Of a stretch of 64,000 nt of DNA, positions 56,378-64,000 are shown piece by piece (position 1 is the first letter of the stretch; every line of letters starts with the position of its first letter). The notes under the pieces were generated by a model that was given only the letters and a program-made list of their open reading frames with translations, was not told where the DNA came from and did no database searches. A program made the position numbers and the translations under genes. Origin of the DNA: Affinundibacterium amnicola (GTDB lineage: Bacteria; Pseudomonadota; Gammaproteobacteria; Burkholderiales; Burkholderiaceae_D); NCBI RefSeq assembly GCF_014284275.1, contig NZ_JACOFU010000002.1, forward strand, positions 790,623 through 854,622, written 5' to 3'.

Positions 56378-57331
56378 ATGAGCATCTTTGTCAGTGTAGC
56401 GTCATATTGCGACGACCTATTAGATTCCACCATCGAATCGATTTTTCAACAAGCAGACAATCCTAACGAAATTTTTGTTGGTGTTATTGATCAAAACTTT
56501 CAACGAAATATACGTATTTCTATGTCAAAGTACGCTCACCATGTCCGCTACGTGCATATCGATTTTCGAGAGTCACGTGGCGTTTGCTGGGCACGAAACC
56601 TTGCAAGCACTTTATATCAAAATGAAGATTGGTATTTTCAAATCGATGCCCACACTCTGTTCGATAAAGCTTGGGATAGCTACCTCATTTCGCTTGCCAA
56701 ATCCTGCCAACACATCAACAGCAAAGTTATCCTGTCATCATATCCAAATCCGTTCATTATTGAGAACGGCCAATTTAAAAAGAAACCTATCTGGGACCGC
56801 GTAATCGTTCATGCACTTGATGCCAACAGTTCATTCAATGAAAAATCAGCATTTCTACAGTTCAGAGGAATAAGTATTGATAGACGTGAGCCAATAATTG
56901 GCGGTCATTTAGCAGCTGGAAATATTTTTGCACGAGGTGACCTATTTCACGAAGTTCCCTATGATCCTTTTCTGTACTTTCGTGAAGAAGAACAATCATT
57001 GTCAGTGCGAAGCTTTACGCATGGTTGGAGCATTTTTCACTACGCTAATATTCCGGTGTATCACCTCTATTCCCAAGCGAATGCCGTAGATAAGTCAAAA
57101 ACCTTGCATTGGGATATGACACATCAGGAACAAAGAATAAATAACTGCTGTGTAAAATACAATGAAATCTCGAAAGCACGATTCAACATCCTTATGTCTG
57201 ATTCCAGTAATTTAGGAATTTATGGGCATGGTCGGATGCGCACGCTAAAGGACTATGCTGCATGCTTTGGCATTGACTATATTCAAAGACAAATATCTCC
57301 AATTGCCTACGTGCATAATCAGGATAGATAA
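56378..57331 (+). CDS. Skp1-type GlcNAc transferase family glycosyltransferase
   Basis: A 317-residue GT-A enzyme resembling the GlcNAc family first known from eukaryotic Skp1 hydroxyproline GlcNAc transferase. SIFVSVASYCDDLLDSTIE opens the fold, NEIFVGVIDQN follows, the DxH-type metal motif is QIDAHTLF, and GGHLAAGNIFARGDLF and YFREEEQSLSVR follow. It is cytoplasmic, without signal peptide. It stands alone, away from the polysaccharide operon at the start of the window, so its acceptor is unknown; a protein or an exported glycan are both possible. Confidence 0.8.
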   Translation: MSIFVSVASYCDDLLDSTIESIFQQADNPNEIFVGVIDQNFQRNIRISMSKYAHHVRYVHIDFRESRGVCWARNLASTLYQNEDWYFQIDAHTLFDKAWDSYLISLAKSCQHINSKVILSSYPNPFIIENGQFKKKPIWDRVIVHALDANSSFNEKSAFLQFRGISIDRREPIIGGHLAAGNIFARGDLFHEVPYDPFLYFREEEQSLSVRSFTHGWSIFHYANIPVYHLYSQANAVDKSKTLHWDMTHQEQRINNCCVKYNEISKARFNILMSDSSNLGIYGHGRMRTLKDYAACFGIDYIQRQISPIAYVHNQDR

Positions 57332-57642
57332 AACAAAAATTTACTGAATCACAAATGAGCGCAATTCTCAATGTAAGCAGAATCCAATTGTGCATCTATA
57401 TGTTCATTAAACTTCTAGCACGCTCAATATTCCGCTTCTTTTTCACAGTTTTCCAATGCCAGCCTCCGAGCTGGCATTTTTTTTGCATGAGAGTTACAGC
57501 GTGCGAATTTAAAACAACGACTATTAAATAAATATTGATAAAAATAGACTTTTATTTGCTCATACATTACTCTCCATTGCCAAACAATGCTTAAAAAGCT
57601 TGACTTAAAAATATAAAATTTCATATCTTCCGGGAGCATCAC
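57332..57642. other. Upstream region of the P450 gene
   Basis: Holds the glycosyltransferase terminator (57455-57484) and then about 160 AT-rich bases that should carry the P450 promoter. A TTGACT at about 57599 has no good -10 partner. GGGAGC just before the ATG is the ribosome binding site. Confidence 0.5.
57455..57484 (+). terminator. Rho-independent terminator before the P450 operon
   Basis: Perfect 9-bp arms AATGCCAGC and GCTGGCATT with a 6-nt loop and a T-run. It isolates the P450 cluster from the glycosyltransferase gene. Confidence 0.92.
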
Positions 57643-58857
57643 ATGAGCATCGCAACACAAATCAAAACTTGGGCAGGCAATAATCTTCCTTTTATCTTTG
57701 CCATCCTACGCACCGTCAAACCAAACCTGGTACTCAAAGAATTTGCCTTGATCACGCGTTTTAGTGATGTACAGGAAGCACTATCGCGTCCGAATGCGCT
57801 GGGTGTAACTTACGCAGAAAAGATGGGCAAGATTACAGCAGGAAGTAATTTTTTTCTGGGCATGGACGACACACCAAGCTATACCCGTGATGTATCCAAT
57901 ATGCGCTTGGTAGTACGGCGCGCAGATGTTAGTCAAATCATCACCCCCATGGTTGAGCAATTTGCGCAACAGCTGGTCAATAGGGCCACAGGTAAAATAG
58001 AAATGGTGAGTCAACTCAGTAGCATCGTACCCTGCCAATTCAGCGCAGCATATTTAGGAATTGCGGGTCCTAGCCAGAAAGAATTATTTGACTGGACCAG
58101 CAGCATGTTTGCCTATCTGTTTTACCCAAATAATCCGCCAGAGGTCGATCAAGCCGCGCTCGCCAATAGTGTAAAAACTTGCGCCTATCTCGATCAACTC
58201 ATTGCACAACGAAAACAAGCAGCGGAATCTGGCACAAACATCGATGACATCATTGGCCGGTGCTTACAACTACAGGCAAGTGGTACACCGGGGATGAGTG
58301 ATCTGGAAATCCGTAACAATCTCATTGGTATCATCATCGGTTTGATGCCAACAACCTCCAAATGTGCTGTTTTAGTGATTGATTATTTACTCGACCATCC
58401 AGCATTACTCGCCCAAGCACAAGCCGCGGCACTACAAGATGACAATGAAAAACTCCGGAAATTTATGCTTGAAGCTTTGCGTTTTAATAGCTTTGGTGCA
58501 GGGATCTTTCGGATTGCGAATGAAGATTACGTGATTGCTAGCGGTAGCATGCGCTCCAAAAAAATCAAGAAGGGCACGAAGGTTTTAGTCGCTTTGCAAT
58601 CTGCCATGCTAGACGGCCGCGAACTCGATGATCCAAAATCTTTCCGCCTTGATCGTCCTGATTATCAATACATGCACTTCGGCTACGGCATGCATACCTG
58701 CTTCGGACAATACATCAATATGGTGCAAATTCCGATGATCGTGAAATCCTTACTTCGTTGTAAAAACTTACGCCGAGCCGCAGGTGAAGAAGGCAAAGTA
58801 CGCTACCAAAACAGTTTTCCTGTCAGCCTGCATCTGGAATTTGATCCAGCATCTTGA
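57643..58857 (+). CDS. Cytochrome P450 with atypical I-helix
   Basis: A 404-residue soluble P450. The heme cysteine is Cys353 in FGYGMHTCFGQ. The EALR motif (Glu277-Arg280) is intact. In the I-helix, where most P450s have an (A/G)Gx(D/E)T pair for oxygen activation, the sequence is GLMPTTS (residues 233-239), without the acidic residue. P450s without this pair include peroxygenases and hydroperoxide-rearranging enzymes, so a non-oxygenase reaction is plausible. No redox partner is visible. The first gene of the terminal cluster; a patatin-like lipase follows after about 105 bp. Confidence 0.93.
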   Translation: MSIATQIKTWAGNNLPFIFAILRTVKPNLVLKEFALITRFSDVQEALSRPNALGVTYAEKMGKITAGSNFFLGMDDTPSYTRDVSNMRLVVRRADVSQIITPMVEQFAQQLVNRATGKIEMVSQLSSIVPCQFSAAYLGIAGPSQKELFDWTSSMFAYLFYPNNPPEVDQAALANSVKTCAYLDQLIAQRKQAAESGTNIDDIIGRCLQLQASGTPGMSDLEIRNNLIGIIIGLMPTTSKCAVLVIDYLLDHPALLAQAQAAALQDDNEKLRKFMLEALRFNSFGAGIFRIANEDYVIASGSMRSKKIKKGTKVLVALQSAMLDGRELDDPKSFRLDRPDYQYMHFGYGMHTCFGQYINMVQIPMIVKSLLRCKNLRRAAGEEGKVRYQNSFPVSLHLEFDPAS

Positions 58858-58962
58858 ACATTTTCTTGATGCTTTTTTTGCATCAGTAATACATCAATAG
58901 ATACATCAATCGATACCTCAATTGTTAAATGACGAAGTAAAGCAAATTGAAAGTGCCAGATC

Positions 58963-61290
58963 ATGCATAACAAGCACCAGCTCATGCAAGAGGTTTTTCA
59001 AGCAGAACTTGAAGAGATCAATAAACGCAAATTCTTAGATAGTGATGGCAATCTGCTCAACCGTCACGAACAAGAACTCGTCGATTTTGATCGCATCTTA
59101 CTTCCTGCAGAAAAACGCTCGTCAATTCTCAACGAAGTGCTTGATGAAATCAACAACACACAAGCGGCATGGAACGCGGACAACACTGTGGCACATCGTG
59201 GCTTGGTCGGTTTAGCGTTCTCTGGTGGTGGCATACGTTCAGCGACGGTGAACCTTGGCATCTTGCAAGGTTTGCGTAAAATTGGCTTACTCAGGGCGGT
59301 CGATTATTTATCCACAGTATCTGGTGGCGGTTACATCGGCTCTTGTTACAGCGCGGTACAAGCGCTGGAGGCTAAGCAATTAGATGCGAATAATACATTC
59401 AAGCCCGATGGCATCAACCAAACACAAGCACACGACGCACTGTTCGGACATCAGCCTGGCGTGCCAGAAAATGCGGTCTTCCGGCACTTACGGAACAATG
59501 CCAATTACATGGCACCTGGCGGCATAATCGATGTCCTGCGCGTGCCTAGCGTGTTCTTACGCGGCATGGTGATTAATTTTTTAATCGTCTTCCCCTTACT
59601 ACTCATATTGGCGGCAATCAGTGTGTTGTTGATGTCTACAACATGGGACGTGCGCCAACAACTTACATCGTTGTTAAGTCAAATTCATTTACCAAGCACC
59701 GAGAAATTTGCAATCACGCTATCCATACTCTATGCAACGATAGCAATCTATCTTGTATCTCCTCTGGCAAATATGACGTTGCAAGCAAAGCCGGCAACAT
59801 CAAAACCTGGACTTCAACCCAACGCCAATAGCGTCAACGATCTCAACAATATGGGCTGGAATAATCGAAACAAAGCAACCCGTTTACTGGGCTGGTGTAT
59901 TGCGGCAATTTTTATCAGTGCGGCCATTGAATTACAGCCCATTGCAATTGCATTGTATGGAAGCGAAGTGGATCGTCGATTGAGTTTTCAATCGCTGGTA
60001 CTATTAGGTAGTTTTTCTGCATTCGGCCTGAGCTTCTTAGCTGCTAAGCTCTTACCCAAAATAGCCAGTCTGGCATCGCGCATGACGATCTACATCTTAG
60101 GTCTGATCGGCTTTGCTGTCTTCTGGTTGTTCTATCTGCATTTATGCAATGACTTACTACGTGCAAGCCAATTGCAGCAGAGCGGTTTTATGTGGATTAG
60201 TCCACTCGGCTTTATCAGCATCGCCTTCATTTTGTCGCTGATTAATCATTTTACCGGCAACATTAACTTTACCAGTTTTAGTTGTTTTTATCGTGATCGT
60301 CTAAGTAAAGCATATATTTTTGGTTTAAATCGAGACGGCAAAATTCAACAGGCTGACGATCTTAAGCTATCTGAACTAGATTCGACATTTGCCCCCTACC
60401 ATTTGCTCAATTGCACCTTAAATTTGAGTCGCACCAGCCAAGCCTATTGCGATGATAGACGAGGTGATTTTTTCTTCTTCAGCAAACGTTTTATTGGTAG
60501 CGTCAGCACAACTTATTGCACCACCGAAGAATTAGAAGCGCAAAATCCAGAACTCAATCTGGCGACCGCCATGGCGATTTCAGCCGCTGCGGTCGCACCC
60601 AATCTCGGCAAGAGTACGATCAAGCCATTAGTCTTTATTTTAGGCATGCTCAATATTCGCTACGATTATTGGCTAGCAAACCCAGCTTGGATCAACAACA
60701 AAAGAACAATTAATAGCCGTCCCGGCTCCAGTTATTTTTTACGCGAACTCGCCAGCAATCTTAATGCTGAAACCGCCTACATTAATTTAACCGATGGCGG
60801 CCATATCGAAAATCTCGGTATGTATGAATTGATACGACGTGAATGCCGATTAATTATTGCGGGTGATAGTGAAGAAGATTTAGGCCTTACTTTTTCTAGT
60901 CTGGCAGATGTGATTCGATTAGTACAAATTGACTTTGGTGTCATTATTGTGATGGATGGCCTAGATGCGATTCGTAACGGCAAACAGCATTATGCGATTG
61001 GGACTATTTATTACTGTAATGAGAAAGTCGGCAAATTAATTTATCTGAAGACTTCTTTAATCGGCGACTTTAGTCTGCGTGATAGTTTGGCTCCTGATGC
61101 CTATCTATCCTCACGCTTACGCGATGACGACTTGGGCTTTGATCATAATGCCTATATCGCACATTACAAAACACAAGATCCAAGCTTCCCGCATCAATCG
61201 TCGGCGAATCAATTTTATGATGAAACACAATTCGAATGCTATCGCTCATTAGGATTTCAAATTGCGACCAATTCGCTAGGACGTCGCTGA
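58963..61290 (+). CDS. Patatin-like phospholipase with transmembrane insert
   Basis: A 775-residue protein. The patatin oxyanion loop is SGGGIRSAT (Ser87-Arg92 region), the nucleophile Ser120 in STVSGGGYIG, and the catalytic Asp611 in LTDGGHIENLGMYE. Between nucleophile and aspartate lie about six hydrophobic helices (roughly 205-430), so the lipase is membrane-embedded. It would release fatty acids from phospholipids or neutral lipids. Its place between a P450 and further oxidative genes suggests it supplies their substrate. I chose the first ATG (58963), as patatin residues start soon after. Confidence 0.9.
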   Translation: MHNKHQLMQEVFQAELEEINKRKFLDSDGNLLNRHEQELVDFDRILLPAEKRSSILNEVLDEINNTQAAWNADNTVAHRGLVGLAFSGGGIRSATVNLGILQGLRKIGLLRAVDYLSTVSGGGYIGSCYSAVQALEAKQLDANNTFKPDGINQTQAHDALFGHQPGVPENAVFRHLRNNANYMAPGGIIDVLRVPSVFLRGMVINFLIVFPLLLILAAISVLLMSTTWDVRQQLTSLLSQIHLPSTEKFAITLSILYATIAIYLVSPLANMTLQAKPATSKPGLQPNANSVNDLNNMGWNNRNKATRLLGWCIAAIFISAAIELQPIAIALYGSEVDRRLSFQSLVLLGSFSAFGLSFLAAKLLPKIASLASRMTIYILGLIGFAVFWLFYLHLCNDLLRASQLQQSGFMWISPLGFISIAFILSLINHFTGNINFTSFSCFYRDRLSKAYIFGLNRDGKIQQADDLKLSELDSTFAPYHLLNCTLNLSRTSQAYCDDRRGDFFFFSKRFIGSVSTTYCTTEELEAQNPELNLATAMAISAAAVAPNLGKSTIKPLVFILGMLNIRYDYWLANPAWINNKRTINSRPGSSYFLRELASNLNAETAYINLTDGGHIENLGMYELIRRECRLIIAGDSEEDLGLTFSSLADVIRLVQIDFGVIIVMDGLDAIRNGKQHYAIGTIYYCNEKVGKLIYLKTSLIGDFSLRDSLAPDAYLSSRLRDDDLGFDHNAYIAHYKTQDPSFPHQSSANQFYDETQFECYRSLGFQIATNSLGRR

Positions 61291-61675
61291 ACATTCTTAG
61301 AAATGTTTGAGTAGCAAAGCCATCATATCCACATGCAATCGATCATTCAAATGCATGAATGATCGAAGTTTGCCGCCTTGTGCAGAATTCTGCACAGCCT
61401 GATGACCTTCATGATGAGTGCACCTCGCTTAAGAATCTTCATCCGATATTTCTTCACACGTAATCAGAAATGAGCTTACGTGTAATGCAAATAAAAACCT
61501 GCTTTTTTTGAGCTTCGCCAGCCAGCAATAGCCACAAATAGCCACAATTTTATTTGGCACAAAAAATGCTAAAGCATCTATACGAGCAGATATCGCTTCT
61601 CAACTAACAACACAATCAACCAGCGATTCTTATCGTTTTGTTTTGATAGTTCTAAGAAAATTGGGGGAAGTTCAA
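61291..61675. other. Intergenic region in the P450 cluster
   Basis: About 385 bp between the patatin and lectin-like genes, long enough for a second promoter. It has a perfect inverted repeat CGATCATTCA / TGAATGATCG (61340-61365, 6-nt centre) and two direct copies of AATAGCCACAA (about 61526-61550). No T-run follows the repeat. Confidence 0.5.
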
Positions 61676-63019
61676 ATGCCAAATCAAAGTATTGTGGTGC
61701 AGGCAAATCAAACTTGGTCAGATACAGGAATACTCATCACTGCAAACAGCGCAGTCACGATCAGTTTTCAAACTGGTGCGTGGACTGCAGATCCGCAAAC
61801 AAATCAACACCAACTATACGGCCCTGCTGGCAACGCACAAATTATTATTCCGCCAACGCAAGCACGCTATCCTTTAGTGGGTGCGCCTATGGGCGCTCTC
61901 GTTGGGCGAATCGGTGACAATCCGGTATTCTTAATCGGTGCCGGGCCAACTGAATTACCCACTGGTCAAAGCGGGAATTTAGCGCTATGCATTAACGATG
62001 ATATCCACGCGGCTTATGGTTTAGGGCTGGCAGATAATCTGGGAGCGATTAGTGTCTTCATTTATAACAGCAACACGCTGCCAGATTTATCAACGGCACT
62101 GGTTCATGAACCAGCACAAACGTCACCAGCTGCACCCACAACGACTTTGGGACCACTTGAATATTTCATCGGGACTTGGACTAATAAGCTCACGGACACC
62201 GATGGTCTGCCCTACTCCTACAATGTCATGCCCTTACCGCAGGTCGATCCCAGCTCGCCGACTGGCTACATCTTAAAAAACTTTGCTTATTACGAAGAAC
62301 TTACTTTCAGCGCGATACATGGTGGCGCGCCCAATCGAGGTGGATTAGGCACACAAAACTGCAACGTTTTGCTTTATGAGCAGCGGGTGTATTTTGCCGA
62401 AGGGCCAAACAAGAACGCCTTGGTACACGCGGAAAACGGATCGCTGTTATTCATCAATGATCAGCCACAAATACTCGGCCCCTATGGCAATGGCGATCAA
62501 GCTGGCATTGGTAATCGAACTATTAGCAACAGTGTCCCACCGACGCAGCAATTTAATATTATCAAACAAGTTTCTGTACCACACGGGAATTCAATCTTGG
62601 CTGCGGGCACGTATCAAAAACAGGCAGGTGCGCCAATTATTCCAGCGCTTTCCACGTTACCCGAAGGCGTGGTGACAACACAGTATTCACAGATGGATCC
62701 CGTTGCGAATCCTAATCCAAGTTATACACTCAATCCCAATCAAGCTTTAGCAGATGCATTACTCACAGCACCTGTCACAGCGTTTTTCACGCTCCAAGTC
62801 AGTAGCAAAAACGGCGGTGGCGCGGTCACCAATATCGGTTTCGAACAACAACATGCGAATGTCGAAATGTATTCCTGTACTTACTGGTTAGAAGCATTAA
62901 ACAATGCCGCAGAATTCACCCAGCTCCAATATTCACAAACCATACTAATGCGCTTGCCAATAGGTGATGGTTTTGTTGATTTTCCACATGTTACAAGCAA
63001 TACCTTAACTAAGACCTAG
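61676..63019 (+). CDS. LecA-like lectin domain fused to a predicted beta-barrel domain
   Basis: ATG 61676 follows GGGGGAAG, a strong ribosome site; the frame opens 11 codons earlier. Residues 1-145 resemble the PA-IL (LecA) galactophilic lectin fold: NQTWSDTGILITANSAVTIS, GAPMGALVGRIGDNPVFLIG and LALCINDD (calcium/sugar-site asparagine and aspartates). From about 160 a second domain begins GPLEYFIGTWTNKLTD and is beta-rich to the end, with YEELTFSAIHGG. It resembles calycin/heme-binding barrels, but I am unsure. No signal peptide. It probably binds a glycan or glycolipid and a second ligand. It is followed by the ferritin-like gene after 85 bp. Confidence 0.7.
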   Translation: MPNQSIVVQANQTWSDTGILITANSAVTISFQTGAWTADPQTNQHQLYGPAGNAQIIIPPTQARYPLVGAPMGALVGRIGDNPVFLIGAGPTELPTGQSGNLALCINDDIHAAYGLGLADNLGAISVFIYNSNTLPDLSTALVHEPAQTSPAAPTTTLGPLEYFIGTWTNKLTDTDGLPYSYNVMPLPQVDPSSPTGYILKNFAYYEELTFSAIHGGAPNRGGLGTQNCNVLLYEQRVYFAEGPNKNALVHAENGSLLFINDQPQILGPYGNGDQAGIGNRTISNSVPPTQQFNIIKQVSVPHGNSILAAGTYQKQAGAPIIPALSTLPEGVVTTQYSQMDPVANPNPSYTLNPNQALADALLTAPVTAFFTLQVSSKNGGGAVTNIGFEQQHANVEMYSCTYWLEALNNAAEFTQLQYSQTILMRLPIGDGFVDFPHVTSNTLTKT

Positions 63020-63104
63020 GGCATGTTGACCTAGTCAAAACCACATTAGCTTCCACAAAGTACCTCCACACTTCACCGCTATATTTATGCAGAAAGGTTC
63101 TACG

Positions 63105-64000
63105 ATGTCTTCTAAGCCTACCCACAATGCGCAACAGTTTCCTGCAGATCGTTCAGCGCTGCATCAGTTGTTGCAACTTGCCGTTGAGGTCGAATTGTTC
63201 ACCATCCCGCTATACATGTCCTCGCTTTACTCAATACGAGGTATGTATCCAAGTTCGTCTACCAGCCAAAATCTGTGGCCGGGAATAAAGCCAAACCCGA
63301 ATGTTAGCAGTCCAAATCAGTATGCCTATAATGCCATCTTTAGCGTCTATATACAGGAAATGCTGCATCTGCAATTGGCCAGCAATTTATGTACAGCCGT
63401 TGGCTTCACACCAAAGTTTCCCGCACTTGATTACACCTCATTTGGCAGCTCAATTCCTTGCATCGGCGATTTAAAAACAGTCAAGGGATATGAGGATGTA
63501 CAAGTAAAACTTGGCCCACTAGATCGCAATCAAATCAAACTATTTTTAGCGATTGAGATGCCAGACTGGGAAGCGAACAACGACGGACATCTGCGCCCTG
63601 CCACACCATTTCCCACAGACGCTGGTGGCAAGCCGGTGATGCCGGCAGCATTTGGTTCTATCGGACACCTGTATCACTGTATAGAACAGTATTTTGACAT
63701 CATGTATGACGACAAAATGAGCTTATGGGAAAAACTATTCACACCCAATTCTGTGCAAGTTGACATGTTCAATTTCAAATCAGCTAGTGCGCAACATCCC
63801 ACCAGAGAGTATCCGCTTTTTCCAGTCACGATCCCCAGCGATGCAACTGCAAAACAAGCACGCAAAACCGCACAAGAAATGATCACCGCCATTCTTGATC
63901 AAGGCGAAGGAGCGCAAGCTAACTCCGAGGTGCCAAATCGCTTCGTTCCAGCTGAAAAAAGAATGGAGAAAGACGAAACTAAGAGTAATGCCATCGTTCG
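63105..64000 (+). CDS. VioB-type ferritin-like enzyme (partial, runs past the window)
   Basis: An open frame starts at ATG 63105 (AGAAAGG ribosome site) and has no stop before the window end (298 codons). The start SALHQLLQLAVEVELFTIPL and SLYSIRGMYPSS match the ferritin-like domain of VioB/RebD-type iminophenyl-pyruvate dimer synthases. EMLHLQLASNLCTAVG and GHLYHCIEQYFDIMY carry further metal-ligand-like Glu/His. The family includes heme or iron oxidases and coupling enzymes in secondary metabolism. This homologue probably does redox chemistry with the products of the upstream genes. Confidence 0.85.
   Translation, partial: MSSKPTHNAQQFPADRSALHQLLQLAVEVELFTIPLYMSSLYSIRGMYPSSSTSQNLWPGIKPNPNVSSPNQYAYNAIFSVYIQEMLHLQLASNLCTAVGFTPKFPALDYTSFGSSIPCIGDLKTVKGYEDVQVKLGPLDRNQIKLFLAIEMPDWEANNDGHLRPATPFPTDAGGKPVMPAAFGSIGHLYHCIEQYFDIMYDDKMSLWEKLFTPNSVQVDMFNFKSASAQHPTREYPLFPVTIPSDATAKQARKTAQEMITAILDQGEGAQANSEVPNRFVPAEKRMEKDETKSNAIV

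Noticed and set aside
1..64000. tRNA, rRNA, tmRNA and common riboswitches
   Set aside because: I found no cloverleaf or known RNA motif by eye in the intergenic regions; a tRNAscan/Rfam search would be decisive.

Overview
The window looks like a chromosomal stretch of a betaproteobacterium, most likely order Burkholderiales and close to Oxalobacteraceae (an Undibacterium-like organism). This is inferred from the moderately AT-rich sequence, the three-gene pnt transhydrogenase, the nudJ-mnmA pairing and the style of the small palindromic repeats; no rRNA or tRNA gene is present to confirm it. Genes lie on both strands, mostly in short operons. I saw no CRISPR array, prophage or intact insertion sequence.

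Region 1 (1-5412) is the end of a surface-polysaccharide cluster: the tail of a probable Wzt-type ABC exporter ATPase, a large methyltransferase/coiled-coil/double-glycosyltransferase fusion, an O-acyltransferase and a second glycosyltransferase. The last three overlap by 4 bp each. Region 2 (5413-16199) holds decayed sequence (an interrupted small gene and other remnants), ilvD, a DMT exporter, an OsmC/pirin pair, an IS3-family transposase remnant, and the pnt locus, in which panD, bracketed by two inverted 80-bp repeats, sits between pntAA and pntAB-pntB. Region 3 (16200-21448) is nudJ-mnmA, an exported M14 peptidase and a small membrane protein.

Region 4 (21830-31866) is a stress and efflux block: trxC split by a frameshift, a DUF2892 membrane protein, an RND pump and its adaptor. 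A cysteine-rich ArsR-type regulator is divergent from these, and one perfect palindrome covers both promoters. Nearby are a SIR2-like protein, a TauE/SafE exporter, an ETHE1-like persulfide dioxygenase, a second DUF2892 protein and a phosphofructokinase. This gene set suggests handling of persulfide or sulfite. Region 5 (31964-41462) holds a GAF/PAS/GGDEF/EAL protein, a CorC-type membrane protein, a TPR protein, a YitT-like membrane protein, a KAS III-like thiolase and a DsbA-like protein with a twin-arginine leader. Region 6 (41503-46816) is a maltose/alpha-glucan module: beta-phosphoglucomutase, a GH65 phosphorylase and a GH13 glucosidase. It is preceded by two LacI-type operators and has a possible attenuator inside.

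Region 7 (47013-57331) is mixed accessory content: a PIN-domain protein, a lipoprotein esterase, a TlpA-like redoxin, a VOC protein, an SSB-like OB-fold protein, a glycine-zipper protein, an exported oligopeptidase B-like enzyme, an M15-like peptidase and a Skp1-type GlcNAc transferase homologue.

Region 8 (57643 to the window end) is the best candidate for an undescribed system. An atypical cytochrome P450, a membrane-embedded patatin-like lipase, a LecA-like lectin fused to a second domain, and a VioB-type ferritin-like enzyme run in one direction and continue beyond the window. The set suggests lipid release followed by oxidative modification, but no product can be named from sequence.
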